In this document: in pieces, positions 18,133 to 28,350 of the stretch
Layout of the letters: each line of letters begins with the position of its first letter
Numbering within the stretch: the stretch's first letter is position 1
Assembly (NCBI GenBank): GCA_016179685.1
Contig: JACPCR010000063.1
Coordinates: 1 to 64,000 of the forward strand
Source: Planctomycetota bacterium
GTDB lineage: Bacteria; Planctomycetota; PUPC01; JACPCR01
Direction of reading: 5' to 3'
Length of the DNA stretch: 64,000 nucleotides
Program-made: the position numbers and the translations under genes
The notes under the pieces: generated by a model
The model's input: the letters and a program-made list of their open reading frames with translations, nothing else
Database searches by the model: none
Told to the model about the DNA's origin: nothing

Positions 18133-18210
18133 GAACGTCCCGCTCCTAAGAGACAACGTAGCTTCTCAATAAATTCGGGGAGGAGGATCGGGTCAAGTCC
18201 ATGAGTTTTG

Positions 18211-18357
18211 CTGGTTTTCTCCCTGCTCTCCGTGCTCTCCGTGGTTCAAACCGATTTTGTTTCTCTCTGTCACAACGAAGCGAGTCCGCAGGCTTCGTAA
18301 ATCACGCTCCTTACAAGTCGACGCGCTCGGAAGTGCACCGGCGCTTCCGAACGCGTC
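18211..18357. repeat. Dispersed CTCCGTGCTCTCCGTG repeat and a core-family hairpin
   Basis: The first part (18211-18277) is a copy of the repeat seen at 1-47 and 123-169. The second part (18320-18357) is an imperfect inverted repeat of about 16 bp, GACGCGCTCGGAAGTGC with GCGCTTCCGAACGCGTC. It belongs to the hairpin family with the GAAGTGC core, and its last base is the first base of the stop codon of the minus-strand gene at 18357. It could act as that gene's terminator. Confidence 0.65.
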
Positions 18358-19463
18358 TACTCGGCCTTCTTTTCCTGGGCCTCCCGCAGAAACTGGACAA
18401 TCACGCGTTGCGCCTGAAAGATGGCGGCCCTCCCCAGGAACGGGTGAGACCCGCGGTAGAAAGAGTCGAGGGTCTCGACGACAGCCCGGAAATGGGGCGC
18501 CCAGTGACGCTGCTTGAGGTCCAAAGACAGGGCCGCGTCGGAAGCCATCACGCCGATGAGGGTGGCCAAGTGGCCCCAGCGGCTCGATTGACGATAGCCC
18601 CAGAGAAAGGTGCGCACCTTCTGTTCCAGGTTGATGCGTGCAGTGTGCATGTGCTCGCCGTTCCCGTGCGGCTCGTGAAGACCGAACGCCAGCAGCGGGT
18701 CGAAAAGGCTCTCCAGCTCCAGGGGCTCGAAAATCTCGACTCGGACCTGACCCTCGGTGACGGCATGGCTGAGCTCGTTGAGCAGCTTACCCTGCTCGGG
18801 ATCGATAGGAGGAGTCCGGGGAACGGGCGTTTTCCCGCCCCCGTAAAGCCACTTCAGGATTGGGCTCTCATCTCCCATGGCTTCATATTGCTCGTAAAGG
18901 GCCAGGGCCTGCCGGAGGCTATCCTTCGATTCGCCCGGCACGGAAACCCCGGCTCGCGCCGAGCCGAAGACCTTCCGCAACAGACTCCATTGTTCCCGGC
19001 GCATTCCGCCGTCCTGATTTACAATAAACATCCCGGCCCAGAGAATGCGGTCCCGGGCTTCAGGCGTCAGCGGGCCGGCCGCATGGACACGCCGAGAGTA
19101 TTTCAGGAGACAGTTGCTGATGCGAACGAGCTGTTCGGGAGAGAAGAAGAGATCCAGAACGCTGCGCTGCACCTCATGGCAGTACAACCACCGTTCCGTC
19201 TCGTCGGCAGAAAGCACGCCGTCCTGAAACCATTCCAGCTCCCGGAGCAATGTCTCGAGAGCCTGAACGCCGTCCGGCCGGTATTCCGCAAACTCCGGCT
19301 CGTCCAACAACCTGCAACTCTCCCGCTTAATCCACAGCATCATCTCGCCGCGGTTTTCAGGAGTGACTCGCTTTGCCTGTTCCTCGAACTGGCTGTAAAC
19401 CGGGTCAGTCGCCCCGGCGGTCCGCCGAGCCTTCGAAACTTCACGATGTTTCTGTCTTGCCAT
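18357..19463 (-). CDS. Conserved-looking hypothetical protein, helical
   Basis: A 368-residue soluble protein that I do not recognise. It has no signal peptide and no membrane segment. Composition suggests mostly helix, with a charged N-terminus (MARQKHREVSKARR). A few His-rich spots are seen (FGLHEPHGNGEHMHTARIN at about 270-290). The start ATG at 19463 is chosen because the frame upstream is poorly protein-like; no strong ribosome-binding site is seen. It is divergent from the ThiE-like gene with a 148-bp gap. A hairpin abuts its stop codon. Confidence 0.75.
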   Translation of the reverse strand: MARQKHREVSKARRTAGATDPVYSQFEEQAKRVTPENRGEMMLWIKRESCRLLDEPEFAEYRPDGVQALETLLRELEWFQDGVLSADETERWLYCHEVQRSVLDLFFSPEQLVRISNCLLKYSRRVHAAGPLTPEARDRILWAGMFIVNQDGGMRREQWSLLRKVFGSARAGVSVPGESKDSLRQALALYEQYEAMGDESPILKWLYGGGKTPVPRTPPIDPEQGKLLNELSHAVTEGQVRVEIFEPLELESLFDPLLAFGLHEPHGNGEHMHTARINLEQKVRTFLWGYRQSSRWGHLATLIGVMASDAALSLDLKQRHWAPHFRAVVETLDSFYRGSHPFLGRAAIFQAQRVIVQFLREAQEKKAE

Positions 19464-19611
19464 GGGGTATCTGGATCGTTTCGAGTTAAGAAGAAACCGT
19501 CGCCTTTCTCGTCCATCAGCCCCCAAACACCTTCTCGCGTCGGTCCGAAGCCAGCGTTGCTTCGAATATTCTACTCGGGAACGCCGGCGAAGCCATGATA
19601 GAATCCATCTC

Positions 19612-20256
19612 ATGTCCTCGGGCAAGCTGGATTTCGATCTGTACGTGATCACGGACCGCCATCAGGCTCGTGAACCCCTGGCAGGGGTTGTCGAGGCCGG
19701 GGCGAGGAGCGGGCGCGGCCGCCTCGCCTTCCAGCTCCGGGAGAAGGACCTGGCCGCCCGCGCTCTCTTCACCCTGGCCTCCCAGCTCCTCCCCATCGCT
19801 CGCGCCTGGGGCTCGAAGCTCCTCGTCAACGACCGCGTGGACGTGGCCCTGGCCGCGGGGGCCGACGGCGCGCAGCTCGCCCGCCACTCCTTGCCCGCCT
19901 CGTACATCCGCTCCTGGTCGCCGCACCCGTTCCTCCTCGGCGTGTCCGTCCACGGACCCGCCGAGGCAGCCGAGCCGGAAAGCCAGGCGGCGGACTTCCT
20001 CGTTCTGGGTCCCATCTTCGCCACGCCCTCGAAGGCCCGTTACGGCCAGCCGCTGGGCCTGGCAGCGCTCGAAGCCGTCCGCCAAACCACCCCGCTTCCT
20101 CTCGTCGCCGTGGGCGGCATCCGGGCCGAGAACGCCGCGGACGTCATCCGCGCCGGCGCTGATGCCGTGGCCGTCATTGCTGCCGTGATGGGAGAACCCG
20201 ACGCTGCCGGCGCCGTGGCTCGCCTTCTCGAGTCCGTGGACCGGGGGCGTGGGTAG
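19612..20256 (+). CDS. thiE: Thiamine phosphate synthase / TenI family protein
   Basis: A 214-residue TIM-barrel protein of the ThiE/TenI family. ThiE joins the thiazole and pyrimidine halves of thiamine; TenI is a thiazole tautomerase of the same fold. Family blocks are in order: LYVITDR, FQLREKDL, LLVNDRVDVALAAGADGAQL, GVSVHGPAEA, DFLVLGPIFATPSKA, and AVGGIRAENAADVIRAGADA. The position after GAQL reads ARHSLP, closer to TenI-like proteins than to the usual HLGQ of ThiE, so tautomerase or bifunctional roles are possible. The ATG at 19612 fits the conserved start. No thi genes flank it. Confidence 0.85.
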   Translation: MSSGKLDFDLYVITDRHQAREPLAGVVEAGARSGRGRLAFQLREKDLAARALFTLASQLLPIARAWGSKLLVNDRVDVALAAGADGAQLARHSLPASYIRSWSPHPFLLGVSVHGPAEAAEPESQAADFLVLGPIFATPSKARYGQPLGLAALEAVRQTTPLPLVAVGGIRAENAADVIRAGADAVAVIAAVMGEPDAAGAVARLLESVDRGRG

Positions 20257-20311
20257 ACCGGGAGACTCCACGCTTCGTGTCGGATCATGCCACTTTGATG
20301 CCGGATTTTCA

Positions 20312-20341
20312 TTGACATGTTCGCGCGATTCAAGATAATAC
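20312..20341 (+). promoter_or_regulatory. Putative sigma-70-type promoter for smc
   Basis: TTGACA at 20312-20317 is followed after 16-18 bases by an AT-rich GATAATAC (20334-20341). It lies about 155 bases upstream of the smc start and is the best promoter match in this gap. The rest of 20257-20497 shows no gene. Confidence 0.5.
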
Positions 20342-20497
20342 AAGCCCAACCTGAAAAGGGCGGCTTTCCTACCTGACCCAAGCCTCACTTGTCATCCGCG
20401 CTCCACGGGCGTTTCCATGGGCATCGCGCCCCGGGGACTCCCGAGGGAGAAGGTATTTTTACGCCTTGGTCTTCGAATTCTCCCCCCGGGGGCATCC

Positions 20498-23400
20498 ATG
20501 CATCTGGACAAGCTGGAACTCATTGGGTTCAAGTCCTTCGCCGAAAAGACCGAGTTCACGTTCGAGACGGGGTTGACGGCCGTCGTGGGCCCCAACGGCT
20601 GCGGCAAAAGCAACGTCGTCGACGCCATCCGGTGGGTGCTCGGCGAGCAGAGCGTCAAGTCGCTGCGCGGTGAAGAAATGGCCGACGTCATCTTCAAGGG
20701 CAGCAACAACCGGAAATCTCTCGGTTACGCCGAGGTGTCGCTCCTGTTCTCCAACAGCCAGAACATTCTTCCGGTCGATTTCGACCAGGTCCGTGTCACC
20801 CGGCGTCTCTACCGGACCGGCGAGAGCGAGTATTTCTTGAACAAGTCCCAGTGCCGGCTGAGGGACGTTCGGGAGCTTTTCATGGGTTCAGGCGTCGGGG
20901 CGAACACCTATTGCGTGATCGAGCAGGGGAAGGTGGATGCGCTGCTCCAATCCAATCCCCAGGACCGGCGGATCATCTTCGAGGAGGCGGCGGGCATCAG
21001 CAAGTACAAGAGCAAGAAGAGATCGGCCCTCTTGAAGCTCGAGCGCGTCGAGCAAAACCTGCTTCGGTTGAGCGACATCCTGGCGGAGGTGCAGCGGCAG
21101 ATGAAGTCGCTGCAGCGCCAGGCGGGCAAGGCCCGGAGATACCGCGAGTACACGCATCAACTTCGGGAGCTGAAGACGGCTTTTGCGCTCCATCGCTGCC
21201 GTCTGCTTTCGAACGAGCTGGGAATCCAGGCCGAGAAGCTTCGGAAGGCCGAGGACGAGCGTGGGGCCGCGGAGGCCCGGAGGGCGGGCCTGGACGCCGA
21301 GGCGTCGCGCCTCACCGCCCAGGCCCTGGACCTCGACCAGGCCCTGATCGACCTCGAGGGCCGCAAGGCCGACGCCCAGTCCCGTGCCCATGGCTGCGAA
21401 TCCCAAATCCAGCATTCCCGCAAACGCATCCAGGAGGCCGAAACCGACCGCGAACGCATCCGGGGAGAGATCGAGAAGCTCACCGCTCGACTCGAGGAAA
21501 TCAAGTTTGAAGTGGTCCAGAACAGCGAAACCTCGGAGCGGACCGAAGTGGAGATTCTGGAGAACACCGCCCGCTTCGAGGAGAACCAGGAGGCGGTCCG
21601 GGTCCTCGCCGAGGAGGCTGCACAGCGGGGCCGACAAATCCAGTACCACCGTTCGAGCGTCCTCGACGTGGTCAACGAACGTTCCGGTTACACGAACGAG
21701 CGGACCTCTCTCGAAGGCCACCGGCGTCTGCTGACGACGCAGATGGACAAGAACCGCCGGAGGCACGAGGAGGTCAATGGCGAGCTTTCCAAGCTGTCGA
21801 TGATGCGGCAGGGCCTGGAAGGCGAAATCCGCGACGTGGCCGCGCGTCTGGAGTCGGCCCAGGCCCGTTTCGGGGGCATCCAGGAGGAAATCCGCCGCCT
21901 GCAAGAGTCGCAGATCAGCATTGTCGAGCGCCTCGACCAGGAACAGAAACGGCTCACCAGCAAGGAATCCCGGCGAGAGCTTCTCCAGGACCTGGAGCGT
22001 CGCCGCGAAGGCATGGGCACCGGCGTTAAGCAGGTCCTCAGCGCCGTCCAGCAGCAGCCCGCCTCGCTCCAGGGCGTCGTCGGCACGGTCGCCGAGCTTT
22101 TCGAGGTCGATATCGAATACGCCCTCGCCATCGAGTCCGCCCTCGCCCACGCGGCCCAGGCGATCGTCACGGAGAAGACCGAGCATACGCTGGCTGCCAT
22201 CGAATACCTCCGGTCCGGAGACCGCGGTCGCGCCAGCTTCCTGCCCCTGGACCGACTCCAGGGAGGCGGCAATGGCCTGCCGGACCGCCCCGATCATCCC
22301 TCCTGTCTCGGCCGAGCCCTCGACTTCGTCCGGCCCAGCGGGACGGGAAACCAGGTCCTGGCCCACCTCTTGGCCCACACGCACCTGGTCCGGGACTTCC
22401 AGGCCGCGCTCGATCTGGCCGCGCGGTGGCCCGGCCCCGCGCGGTTCGTCACGCTGGAGGGCGACGTTGTCTGCGCCTCGGGTCCCGTCACCGGCGGCGG
22501 GGCAGTGGACCGCCTGGGCCTCATCTCCCGCAAGAGTGAGCTGCGCCAGATCGAGAACGAGATCAGCCGGCTTCTCGGCCTCATGGCGGAACTGGCCGGG
22601 GAACGCGACCAGACCGTGCAGCGTCTGAGCGCGCTCCGGGCCGACCTGGAGGCCGTCCAAGCGGAGATTTCGGGCCATCAGATGAAGCTGATCGAGCAGC
22701 GCACGGCCCTCGAAGCGGCCCAGCGCGAGCTCTCCAACTTCGAGCAGGAGAAAGAAGTCCTGGCGTCTGACCTGAAGGATTTCCAGCAGCAGCTCGCTCG
22801 CAACACGGACCAGTGCGCTGCCATCGATCAGCTCGTGGCGCGCACGGAAGCCCGTGAAGAGGAAATCAAGTCGGCCCTGAAGGTCCTCGAGGCCGGTCAG
22901 GGCGAGATCGACGGGCGGCGGGAAGCCCTGAACAAGGCCGCCGGCGACCTTCGGGCTGGCCTGGCCACCCTCAAGGAAAAACGTGACAACCTGCGCATCG
23001 CACGGCTCAACCTCACCCGCAGCCTTCAAGACCAGAAGGAGCAGGTCCTCGTCCGCCATGCGGACCGGGAACAATGCGAGGAACGCATCGAGTCCTCGTC
23101 GGCCGAAATCCGGAGGCTCGAGGGCGAGCTGAAAGGCCTCTTCGAGGAGCTGCGGCAGCGGGAGGAGGAAATCCTCAAGGCCCGCAATCAGCGGGAGGCT
23201 CTCCGCGTCGAGGCGGAGAAGCGCGGGGCCGAGATGCAGTCCGTGTCCTCGGAAATCCGCACCCTCGAGAACCAAATCCAGGAGCTTCGCGTGGGCGAGA
23301 GGCAGCTCCAGATCGACATGGAGAACCTGATCCAACAGGCCCGCAACGAGCTGGACCTCGCCCTTCCCGCGCCGGCGGGCCAGGAGGGTCAGGAAGAGGC

Positions 23401-24067
23401 TCGTGACTGGGACGCCGTGCAGCAGGACATCCGGTCGCTCGAGGCCAGCATCCGGAATCTCGGCAATGTCTACGAGGACGCCATCGAGGAATATGAGGTT
23501 CTCGAGCTTCGCGCCCAGAGCCTGACCACGCAGGAACAGGACCTTCTGCAGGCCAAGACCAAGCTCCAGGAGATCATCCGCCGCATCAATCGCACGAGCC
23601 GGCGTCTCTTCGAGACCACGTTTCAAAGCGTCAGAGAGAACTTCCAGACCATCTTCGCCAAGCTGTTCGGCGGAGGCCGGGCGGACATCTTCCTCGAGGA
23701 GGGCGTCGACATTCTCGAGGCCGGCATCGAGGTGGTCGCCCGGCCACCCGGCAAGTCCGAGAACACCGTCCTCTCCCTGCTTTCCGGCGGCGAAAAGGCG
23801 CTCTGCACGGTCGCTCTCCTCTTCGCCATCTTCCGATCGCGGCCCAGCCCATTCTGCATCCTGGACGAGGTGGATGCGCCGCTGGACGAGAACAACACGG
23901 ACCGCTTCCTGAACCTGATCCTCGAGTTCAACCGCAGCACCCAGTTCATCATGATCACGCACAATCGGCGGACCATGCGGGTCGCCGACAGCATCTACGG
24001 CATCACGATGCAGGAGCCGGGCGTCTCCAGCAAGGTCGCCGTCCGGTTCGAAGAAGTCGAAGCGTGA
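20498..24067 (+). CDS. smc: Chromosome segregation protein SMC
   Basis: A 1189-residue cytoplasmic ATPase that organises and segregates chromosomes as a dimer with ScpA and ScpB. The N-terminal start ([18 protein letters not shown]) leads to Walker A GPNGCGKS at residues 31-38. A long coiled coil (about 170-490) follows, then the hinge (about 510-680, [14 protein letters not shown] and ending [11 protein letters not shown]). A second coiled coil runs to about 1030. The C-terminal head carries the ABC signature [15 protein letters not shown] and Walker [16 protein letters not shown]. Length is typical. The ATG at 20498 matches the universal SMC start; the 27 codons upstream in frame are not conserved-looking. 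ScpA and ScpB are not in the window. A long minus-strand open frame across it is a shadow. Confidence 0.97.
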   Translation: MHLDKLELIGFKSFAEKTEFTFETGLTAVVGPNGCGKSNVVDAIRWVLGEQSVKSLRGEEMADVIFKGSNNRKSLGYAEVSLLFSNSQNILPVDFDQVRVTRRLYRTGESEYFLNKSQCRLRDVRELFMGSGVGANTYCVIEQGKVDALLQSNPQDRRIIFEEAAGISKYKSKKRSALLKLERVEQNLLRLSDILAEVQRQMKSLQRQAGKARRYREYTHQLRELKTAFALHRCRLLSNELGIQAEKLRKAEDERGAAEARRAGLDAEASRLTAQALDLDQALIDLEGRKADAQSRAHGCESQIQHSRKRIQEAETDRERIRGEIEKLTARLEEIKFEVVQNSETSERTEVEILENTARFEENQEAVRVLAEEAAQRGRQIQYHRSSVLDVVNERSGYTNERTSLEGHRRLLTTQMDKNRRRHEEVNGELSKLSMMRQGLEGEIRDVAARLESAQARFGGIQEEIRRLQESQISIVERLDQEQKRLTSKESRRELLQDLERRREGMGTGVKQVLSAVQQQPASLQGVVGTVAELFEVDIEYALAIESALAHAAQAIVTEKTEHTLAAIEYLRSGDRGRASFLPLDRLQGGGNGLPDRPDHPSCLGRALDFVRPSGTGNQVLAHLLAHTHLVRDFQAALDLAARWPGPARFVTLEGDVVCASGPVTGGGAVDRLGLISRKSELRQIENEISRLLGLMAELAGERDQTVQRLSALRADLEAVQAEISGHQMKLIEQRTALEAAQRELSNFEQEKEVLASDLKDFQQQLARNTDQCAAIDQLVARTEAREEEIKSALKVLEAGQGEIDGRREALNKAAGDLRAGLATLKEKRDNLRIARLNLTRSLQDQKEQVLVRHADREQCEERIESSSAEIRRLEGELKGLFEELRQREEEILKARNQREALRVEAEKRGAEMQSVSSEIRTLENQIQELRVGERQLQIDMENLIQQARNELDLALPAPAGQEGQEEARDWDAVQQDIRSLEASIRNLGNVYEDAIEEYEVLELRAQSLTTQEQDLLQAKTKLQEIIRRINRTSRRLFETTFQSVRENFQTIFAKLFGGGRADIFLEEGVDILEAGIEVVARPPGKSENTVLSLLSGGEKALCTVALLFAIFRSRPSPFCILDEVDAPLDENNTDRFLNLILEFNRSTQFIMITHNRRTMRVADSIYGITMQEPGVSSKVAVRFEEVEA

Positions 24068-24232
24068 ATGGGACGCCGGCGAAAAGGATTCAGGGCTGAC
24101 ACCCGGCGAACGCAGTCGAAACGCCGAATCGAAGTCCCCATTGGGAGCGCTTCGCTGCGAAAATCCCCGTATCACAGAATCATCATCGGTTATGAAATCG
24201 GACGAGTCCCTCTCCCCGAAGCTGTCGAGAAG

Positions 24233-24997
24233 TTACGCGCGGTTCTCCGGGCGCGCCATTTCCTCCAGGAGCGATCGCACGGTCGCGGGCGCGTGGCCCT
24301 GGTAGCGGTTGTTCGAGAAGGCATAAACCTCCGTTCCCTCCGCGAGAAACTGCCGAATCGTGCGAGCCCAGTAGGGCAGCTCCGCCTCCCGCCGAATCAC
24401 CACCCTGGAAAAGTCTTCGCCGGGGATGTCCGAGCGCCGGCCCAGCAGCCGGACATAGGTGAATTCCGCCGTCACTTCCGCCAGCCGAGGCATGGAAGGA
24501 TGGTCCTGCAGCACGAGCGCAATGCCCCGCTCCCGCAGCCATTCGGCGAAGGGGATTTTCAGCCAGCTCCGATCCCGCAACTCGATGGCAAAACGGTGAC
24601 CGGTAGGCAGTCTGGGCGCAAAGCGTTTGAGGGCCTCGCGGTGCTCGTAACGGAAGCTCGAGTCGAACTGGAGCACAACGATGCCGAGCTTGTCCCCGAG
24701 AAGCTCCATCGTCTTCAGAAAGTCATCCCATTCCGCTTCACAGTCGGCCAGGCGCTTCTCGTGCGTGACGGCGCGGGGCGCCTTCGGGCAGAAGAGAAAG
24801 CCGGGCGGAGTGACCTCCTTCCACCGCTGGACCGTCCGAGCGGAAGGGACGGCATAGAAGGTCGAGTCCACTTCAACGCAGGAAAAGACGGAGGCGTAAT
24901 GGGCGAGAAAGTCCCCGGGCTTGAGGCCTTCCGGATAGAACGGACCCACCCAGGAGGCATAGGACCAGCCTGACGTGCCGAGATGAAGCGTGGCCAT
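24233..24997 (-). CDS. DUF72 domain-containing protein
   Basis: A 254-residue TIM-barrel protein of the DUF72 (YecE-like) family, biochemical role unknown. Typical features are the start LHLGTSGWSYASWVGPFYP, the CVEVDSTFYAVPSARTVQRW block, FLFCPKAPRAVTHEKRL, IVVLQFDSSFRYE, FAIELRDRSWL and the C-terminal VYAFSNNRYQGHAPATVRSL. Length is normal. It is co-oriented with the transhydrogenase gene upstream, but a 48-bp hairpin separates them, so it may have its own transcript. The gap 24068-24232 between its stop and the smc stop shows no gene. Confidence 0.92.
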   Translation of the reverse strand: MATLHLGTSGWSYASWVGPFYPEGLKPGDFLAHYASVFSCVEVDSTFYAVPSARTVQRWKEVTPPGFLFCPKAPRAVTHEKRLADCEAEWDDFLKTMELLGDKLGIVVLQFDSSFRYEHREALKRFAPRLPTGHRFAIELRDRSWLKIPFAEWLRERGIALVLQDHPSMPRLAEVTAEFTYVRLLGRRSDIPGEDFSRVVIRREAELPYWARTIRQFLAEGTEVYAFSNNRYQGHAPATVRSLLEEMARPENRA

Positions 24998-25002
24998 GGA
25001 GC

Positions 25003-25050
25003 TAATATTCGCGTTCGGAAGTGCGGCTGCACTTCCGAACGCGAATATTA
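25003..25050. repeat. 22-bp perfect inverted repeat (hairpin family, GAAGTGC core)
   Basis: The left arm TAATATTCGCGTTCGGAAGT plus GC is a perfect 22-base complement of the right arm, with a 4-base loop GGCT. It overlaps the stop codon of the minus-strand transhydrogenase gene and lies 5 bases from the start of the DUF72 gene. No T-tract follows, so a simple intrinsic terminator is not obvious. It shares its core with the hairpins at 18320, 41853, 58091 and 62143. Confidence 0.9.
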
Positions 25051-26325
25051 CCAGTAACCCAAGGCGTCCCGAAACATGCCAGCCAGGTCCTCTTCGCTCG
25101 CGGGCCGGGGCGAAAGCTTCGTCACTCGGTGCTGCGGCAGGGTGCCCCGCACCAGGGCCGGGATGTCCGTCTGGACGTAGCCGACGGCCCCCAGCCCGTT
25201 CGGCATCTTCAGCCGCTGCATGAAATGGAGGATGCGATCGGACAGAATCCGGCCCGCGTCACCCGGCCGCGCCCGCGACACGTCGGCCCCCAGTATCTCG
25301 GCTGCGCGAAGATGCCTCTCCGGACACGCCGGCGCGGTGAACCGGAAGACCGCTGGGGCGTTGAGGATGACGGACATCCCATGAGGCAGGAGGGGATGTC
25401 GGACCGGATAGCCCCGGGCCTGGAAGTCTCGGACCATGCCGGAAACGGGATAGGACATGCCGTGCGGGAGATGGACGCCTGCGTTGCCGAAGCCGACGCC
25501 GGCATACGAGGCGGCGAGCAGCATCTGGGAACGGGCCTCGCCGTCCGAGGGGTCCTCGACCGCCCGGACCAGGTATCGTGCGACCATCCGGAGAGCCTCG
25601 AGGGACCAGACGTCGCTGATCGGATTCGAGCCCTGATAGGCCGGCCTGAGAACCGGCCTTTCCGGCCGTTGCCGCGTGTGATACGGAGTTGCCGTGTAGG
25701 ACTCGAGGGCATGGCTCAACACGTCCAGCCCCGTGGAAGCTGCGACTTCCGGAGGAAGGGACCTGGTGTTCTCCGGGTCCAGAAGGCCCAGCGTCGGCTT
25801 CAAGCGCCGATGGGCAATCCCCGTCTTCGCGTGCATGCGAACCAGGTCGAAAATGGCCACCCCGGTGGTCTCGCTGCCGGTTCCGGCGGTCGTCGGCACG
25901 GCGATCAGCGGCTTGAGGGGGCCCGGGACCGGCCGGCCCCTGCCGATGGGAGGATTGACGTAATCCAGGAACTCGGCCGGATAAGTAGAATAGAGATTTG
26001 CCGCCTTGGCGGTATCCATCGTCGAGCCGCCTCCTACCGCGACGAAGCCGTCGAACGGGCCATTCCGCGCACAAGTGATGGCCTCGTGAAAAGACTCGTC
26101 CGTCGGCTCCACTCGCACGCGGTCGAAAAGCTGGCAGGCGATCCGATTCTCGCGAAGGGACTCGAGAACCACTTCGACGGGGCGCATCCGAGCCAGAAAG
26201 GGGTCCGTGAGCACCAGGACGTTCCGGATGCCCCAATCCGCGAGGTCCATTCCAACCTCGCGGGTGACCTCGCGGCCGAAACGGACGGCAGAAGCGGCCA
26301 TCTCGAAGGCGGTGTCCGTCTCCAT
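25048..26325 (-). CDS. Hydroxyacid-oxoacid transhydrogenase-like iron-containing alcohol dehydrogenase
   Basis: A 425-residue group III (iron-dependent) alcohol dehydrogenase most like eukaryotic ADHFE1, which oxidises 4-hydroxybutyrate to succinate semialdehyde while reducing 2-oxoglutarate to 2-hydroxyglutarate. The subfamily blocks are strikingly clear: TREVGMDLADWGIRNVLVLTD, VRVEPTDESFHEAI, VAVGGGSTMDTAKAANLY, AVPTTAGTGSETTGVAIFD, LDVLSHALESYTATPYHTR, RPAYQGSNPISDVWS, VGFGNAGVHLPHGMSYPVSG and KGTLPQ-like RGTLPQHRVTKL. Length matches. Function as a transhydrogenase is inferred from these blocks. It is divergent from the membrane protein gene, with a hairpin (26536-26564) between them. Confidence 0.9.
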   Translation of the reverse strand: METDTAFEMAASAVRFGREVTREVGMDLADWGIRNVLVLTDPFLARMRPVEVVLESLRENRIACQLFDRVRVEPTDESFHEAITCARNGPFDGFVAVGGGSTMDTAKAANLYSTYPAEFLDYVNPPIGRGRPVPGPLKPLIAVPTTAGTGSETTGVAIFDLVRMHAKTGIAHRRLKPTLGLLDPENTRSLPPEVAASTGLDVLSHALESYTATPYHTRQRPERPVLRPAYQGSNPISDVWSLEALRMVARYLVRAVEDPSDGEARSQMLLAASYAGVGFGNAGVHLPHGMSYPVSGMVRDFQARGYPVRHPLLPHGMSVILNAPAVFRFTAPACPERHLRAAEILGADVSRARPGDAGRILSDRILHFMQRLKMPNGLGAVGYVQTDIPALVRGTLPQHRVTKLSPRPASEEDLAGMFRDALGYW

Positions 26326-26535
26326 GTGTTATCTTCCTCGTCGTCGGAATGTCCGCTCGCGTTCTCAGGAGGAGCACAACGCAGAGGACGAGCAAGAGGA
26401 AAAGACTCGCCGGTTTGAGGCAGCCGAACGGCGGCTTCGCTGTCATCTTATGGATGGCCGCCTCGCGCGCAAGCAGTCCGCAGAGCCCGCAGGCGTCGGC
26501 CACCGAGGGACCAGGAAGCCGAAGTCCGCAGTTTT

Positions 26536-26564
26536 GTCACAGGATTCACTGGTGATCCTGTGAC
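26536..26564. repeat. Hairpin between divergent genes
   Basis: GTCACAGGAT, one bulged T, CAC, two-base loop TG, GTG, ATCCTGTGAC: a 13-bp stem with one bulge. It lies 211 bases upstream of the minus-strand transhydrogenase start and 58 bases upstream of the plus-strand membrane protein start. The rest of 26326-26622 holds no gene. Between divergent starts it cannot be a 3'-end terminator for either gene and could be an operator. Confidence 0.7.
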
Positions 26565-26622
26565 ACCACGAAAAAATTCAAATTGCCCCCCGATCGCCTA
26601 TGGATGTAACTGAGCACCCATC

Positions 26623-28350
26623 GTGCCCTCTTCTCTAGCCGAAAAACCAGACCCTCTCGACCCGCACGAATCCGCAGCCGGAAGCTCCGACGACGGATGC
26701 GGGGCCATACCCTGCTGCTCCTGGCTGCCCAGGTGGTTGCGGGCCGTTCTTCCCGGCCTTCTCGTGTGCACGATCCTCCTCTTTTACGGTCTCGTGCAGG
26801 TCCGGTCCTTCGCGCCCGGATACATGGAGGCCGATCCGGATGGATATATCGTCCTCGCCCGGAGGCTCGCCGAAAGAGGCGTCCTCGCCCGGCAGGAGGA
26901 TGACCCCTTCCTCCACCATTCGCACGTCTGGGTCGAGAACGAACGCGGCGAGGTCATCCCCAAGTTCGCGCCGGGCTACCCGGCGCTGATGGCCCTGGGC
27001 TATCTGGCCTTCGGTGACGAGGGCCTGTTCATCGTCAGCCCGGTCCTGGGCGGCATCGCACTGCTCGGGTCATTTCTCCTCTTCCGCGCCTGGATGCCTC
27101 TCCTCCCCAGCCTGCTCGCCCTCGTTACCCTGGCGACCAACCAGGCCATGCTTTTCTATTCGGGATACCTCCTGACGCACGCCTCGAGTGTCTGCTTCAT
27201 CACCTGGGGCATGTACTTCCTCTGGAAGTGGTGGCAGCGCCCCGGCATGGGCTGGGCTCTCGGAACTGGCCTGTGCCTCGGATTCGCCTCAACGGTGCGG
27301 CACAGCGGAGGCGCTCTTGCCTTGGCCGTGGCCGCCGCAGTCGGCCTTCAGTGGCGGCGGACCGGCGGGGACCGCGGGCCCATGCGGCGCGCCGCCCTCC
27401 TTCTCGTGCTCGCCTACACGGTCTTCCCGGCGCTCCTCGCCGCCTATAACGCCTTCGTCTTCGGCCATCCTCTCCGCACCGGCTACGCCCTGTCCAACGA
27501 GCAATACGCCTTTTCGTTCGCCTACCTCGCTCGAAATTTCGGCATGCTGAACCGAGGCCTCAGCGGAGTAGCGCTCCCCATGATCTTCCCCTTCGCCATC
27601 CTGGGCCTCGTGTTCTGCGGGCCCTGGCCCGACCGGTTGCTCCGGTGGGCCTGGTTTCTGCCCATCTATGCCCTTTATGCCAGCTACTACTGGGCCACCC
27701 CCAATATGGCTTACTTGCGTTTCTTCATCGACCTTTTTCCCCTGCTGGCCGGCTCGGCCTATCTGCTTCTGGACAGGGTGAACGTATCCGTTCTCGCCCG
27801 CGGGGCCGCCATGGTCATCCTTTGCACCCTTGCCGTCTCCGCCGCGGCCGAGGACTTGGCCAAGGCCCTCCGCGGTCACGCCTTCGGCCGCCGAGAGATG
27901 GCCGCCGCCGCGCGCCTGGCCTCCAATGCCCTCCCACCAGATGCCGTCCTCTTCACCCGCATACCGTTCTGCTGGCACGTCGGTACCCGCCGGAATTTCC
28001 TCCTTTATGACCTCGATAGCTTCACCTCGGAGTATGGGGAAAAGAACTTCAACAAGACACCCTCTCCGGGCGAGCCAAGGCGGCAAGAGGCGCGCACTCA
28101 ACGTTTCCGTGACTTCTATCGCCAGCATACGGAAGAGGAGCTTCAGGCCATGAAGCGGGACAAAGTTCGATGGTTTCTCGAACAGGGAAGGCCCGTCGCC
28201 TTCCTGATCCCGCCCGATGGATTGGCCGCTCAGCAGGAGAGTCTGGGCGAGGAGTTCGAGTTCACATCCCTGTCCAGTTTGGACATGGGCTACTGGGAGC
28301 AGTGGACGCTTTACCAGGTGGGCCGGCAAGCGCACTCGGAAAGCGAATAG
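26623..28350 (+). CDS. Polytopic membrane protein, GT39/ArnT-like glycosyltransferase-type
   Basis: A 575-residue inner-membrane protein with about nine to eleven hydrophobic segments. After the first (VLPGLLVCTILLFYGLVQV) comes an acidic periplasmic-loop motif, MEADPDGYIVLARRLAERG. It is like the D/E-containing loop of dolichyl- or polyprenyl-phosphate-sugar transferases (GT39, GT83, PF13231). A second loop reads KFAPGYPALMALGY, matching the usual PPGYP block. About 160 residues at the C-terminus are soluble. I infer a lipid-linked sugar transferase, but the substrate is unknown and close homologues are often only hypothetical. The start is a GTG with no strong ribosome-binding site. It precedes the secreted-protein cluster. 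Confidence 0.75.
   Translation: MPSSLAEKPDPLDPHESAAGSSDDGCGAIPCCSWLPRWLRAVLPGLLVCTILLFYGLVQVRSFAPGYMEADPDGYIVLARRLAERGVLARQEDDPFLHHSHVWVENERGEVIPKFAPGYPALMALGYLAFGDEGLFIVSPVLGGIALLGSFLLFRAWMPLLPSLLALVTLATNQAMLFYSGYLLTHASSVCFITWGMYFLWKWWQRPGMGWALGTGLCLGFASTVRHSGGALALAVAAAVGLQWRRTGGDRGPMRRAALLLVLAYTVFPALLAAYNAFVFGHPLRTGYALSNEQYAFSFAYLARNFGMLNRGLSGVALPMIFPFAILGLVFCGPWPDRLLRWAWFLPIYALYASYYWATPNMAYLRFFIDLFPLLAGSAYLLLDRVNVSVLARGAAMVILCTLAVSAAAEDLAKALRGHAFGRREMAAAARLASNALPPDAVLFTRIPFCWHVGTRRNFLLYDLDSFTSEYGEKNFNKTPSPGEPRRQEARTQRFRDFYRQHTEEELQAMKRDKVRWFLEQGRPVAFLIPPDGLAAQQESLGEEFEFTSLSSLDMGYWEQWTLYQVGRQAHSESE

Noticed and set aside
18201..19598. A 465-codon plus-strand frame
   Set aside because: Starts in a dispersed repeat and runs antisense to the minus-strand protein at 18357, which has the more protein-like composition.
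20888..24175. A 1095-codon minus-strand frame over smc
   Set aside because: Antisense of an unmistakable Smc; Leu/Gly-rich shadow without motifs.
25003..25050. Ordinary intrinsic terminator
   Set aside because: The stem is very long and perfect and has no T-tract on either side; sister hairpins lie between divergent genes, so a general terminator label is not supported.
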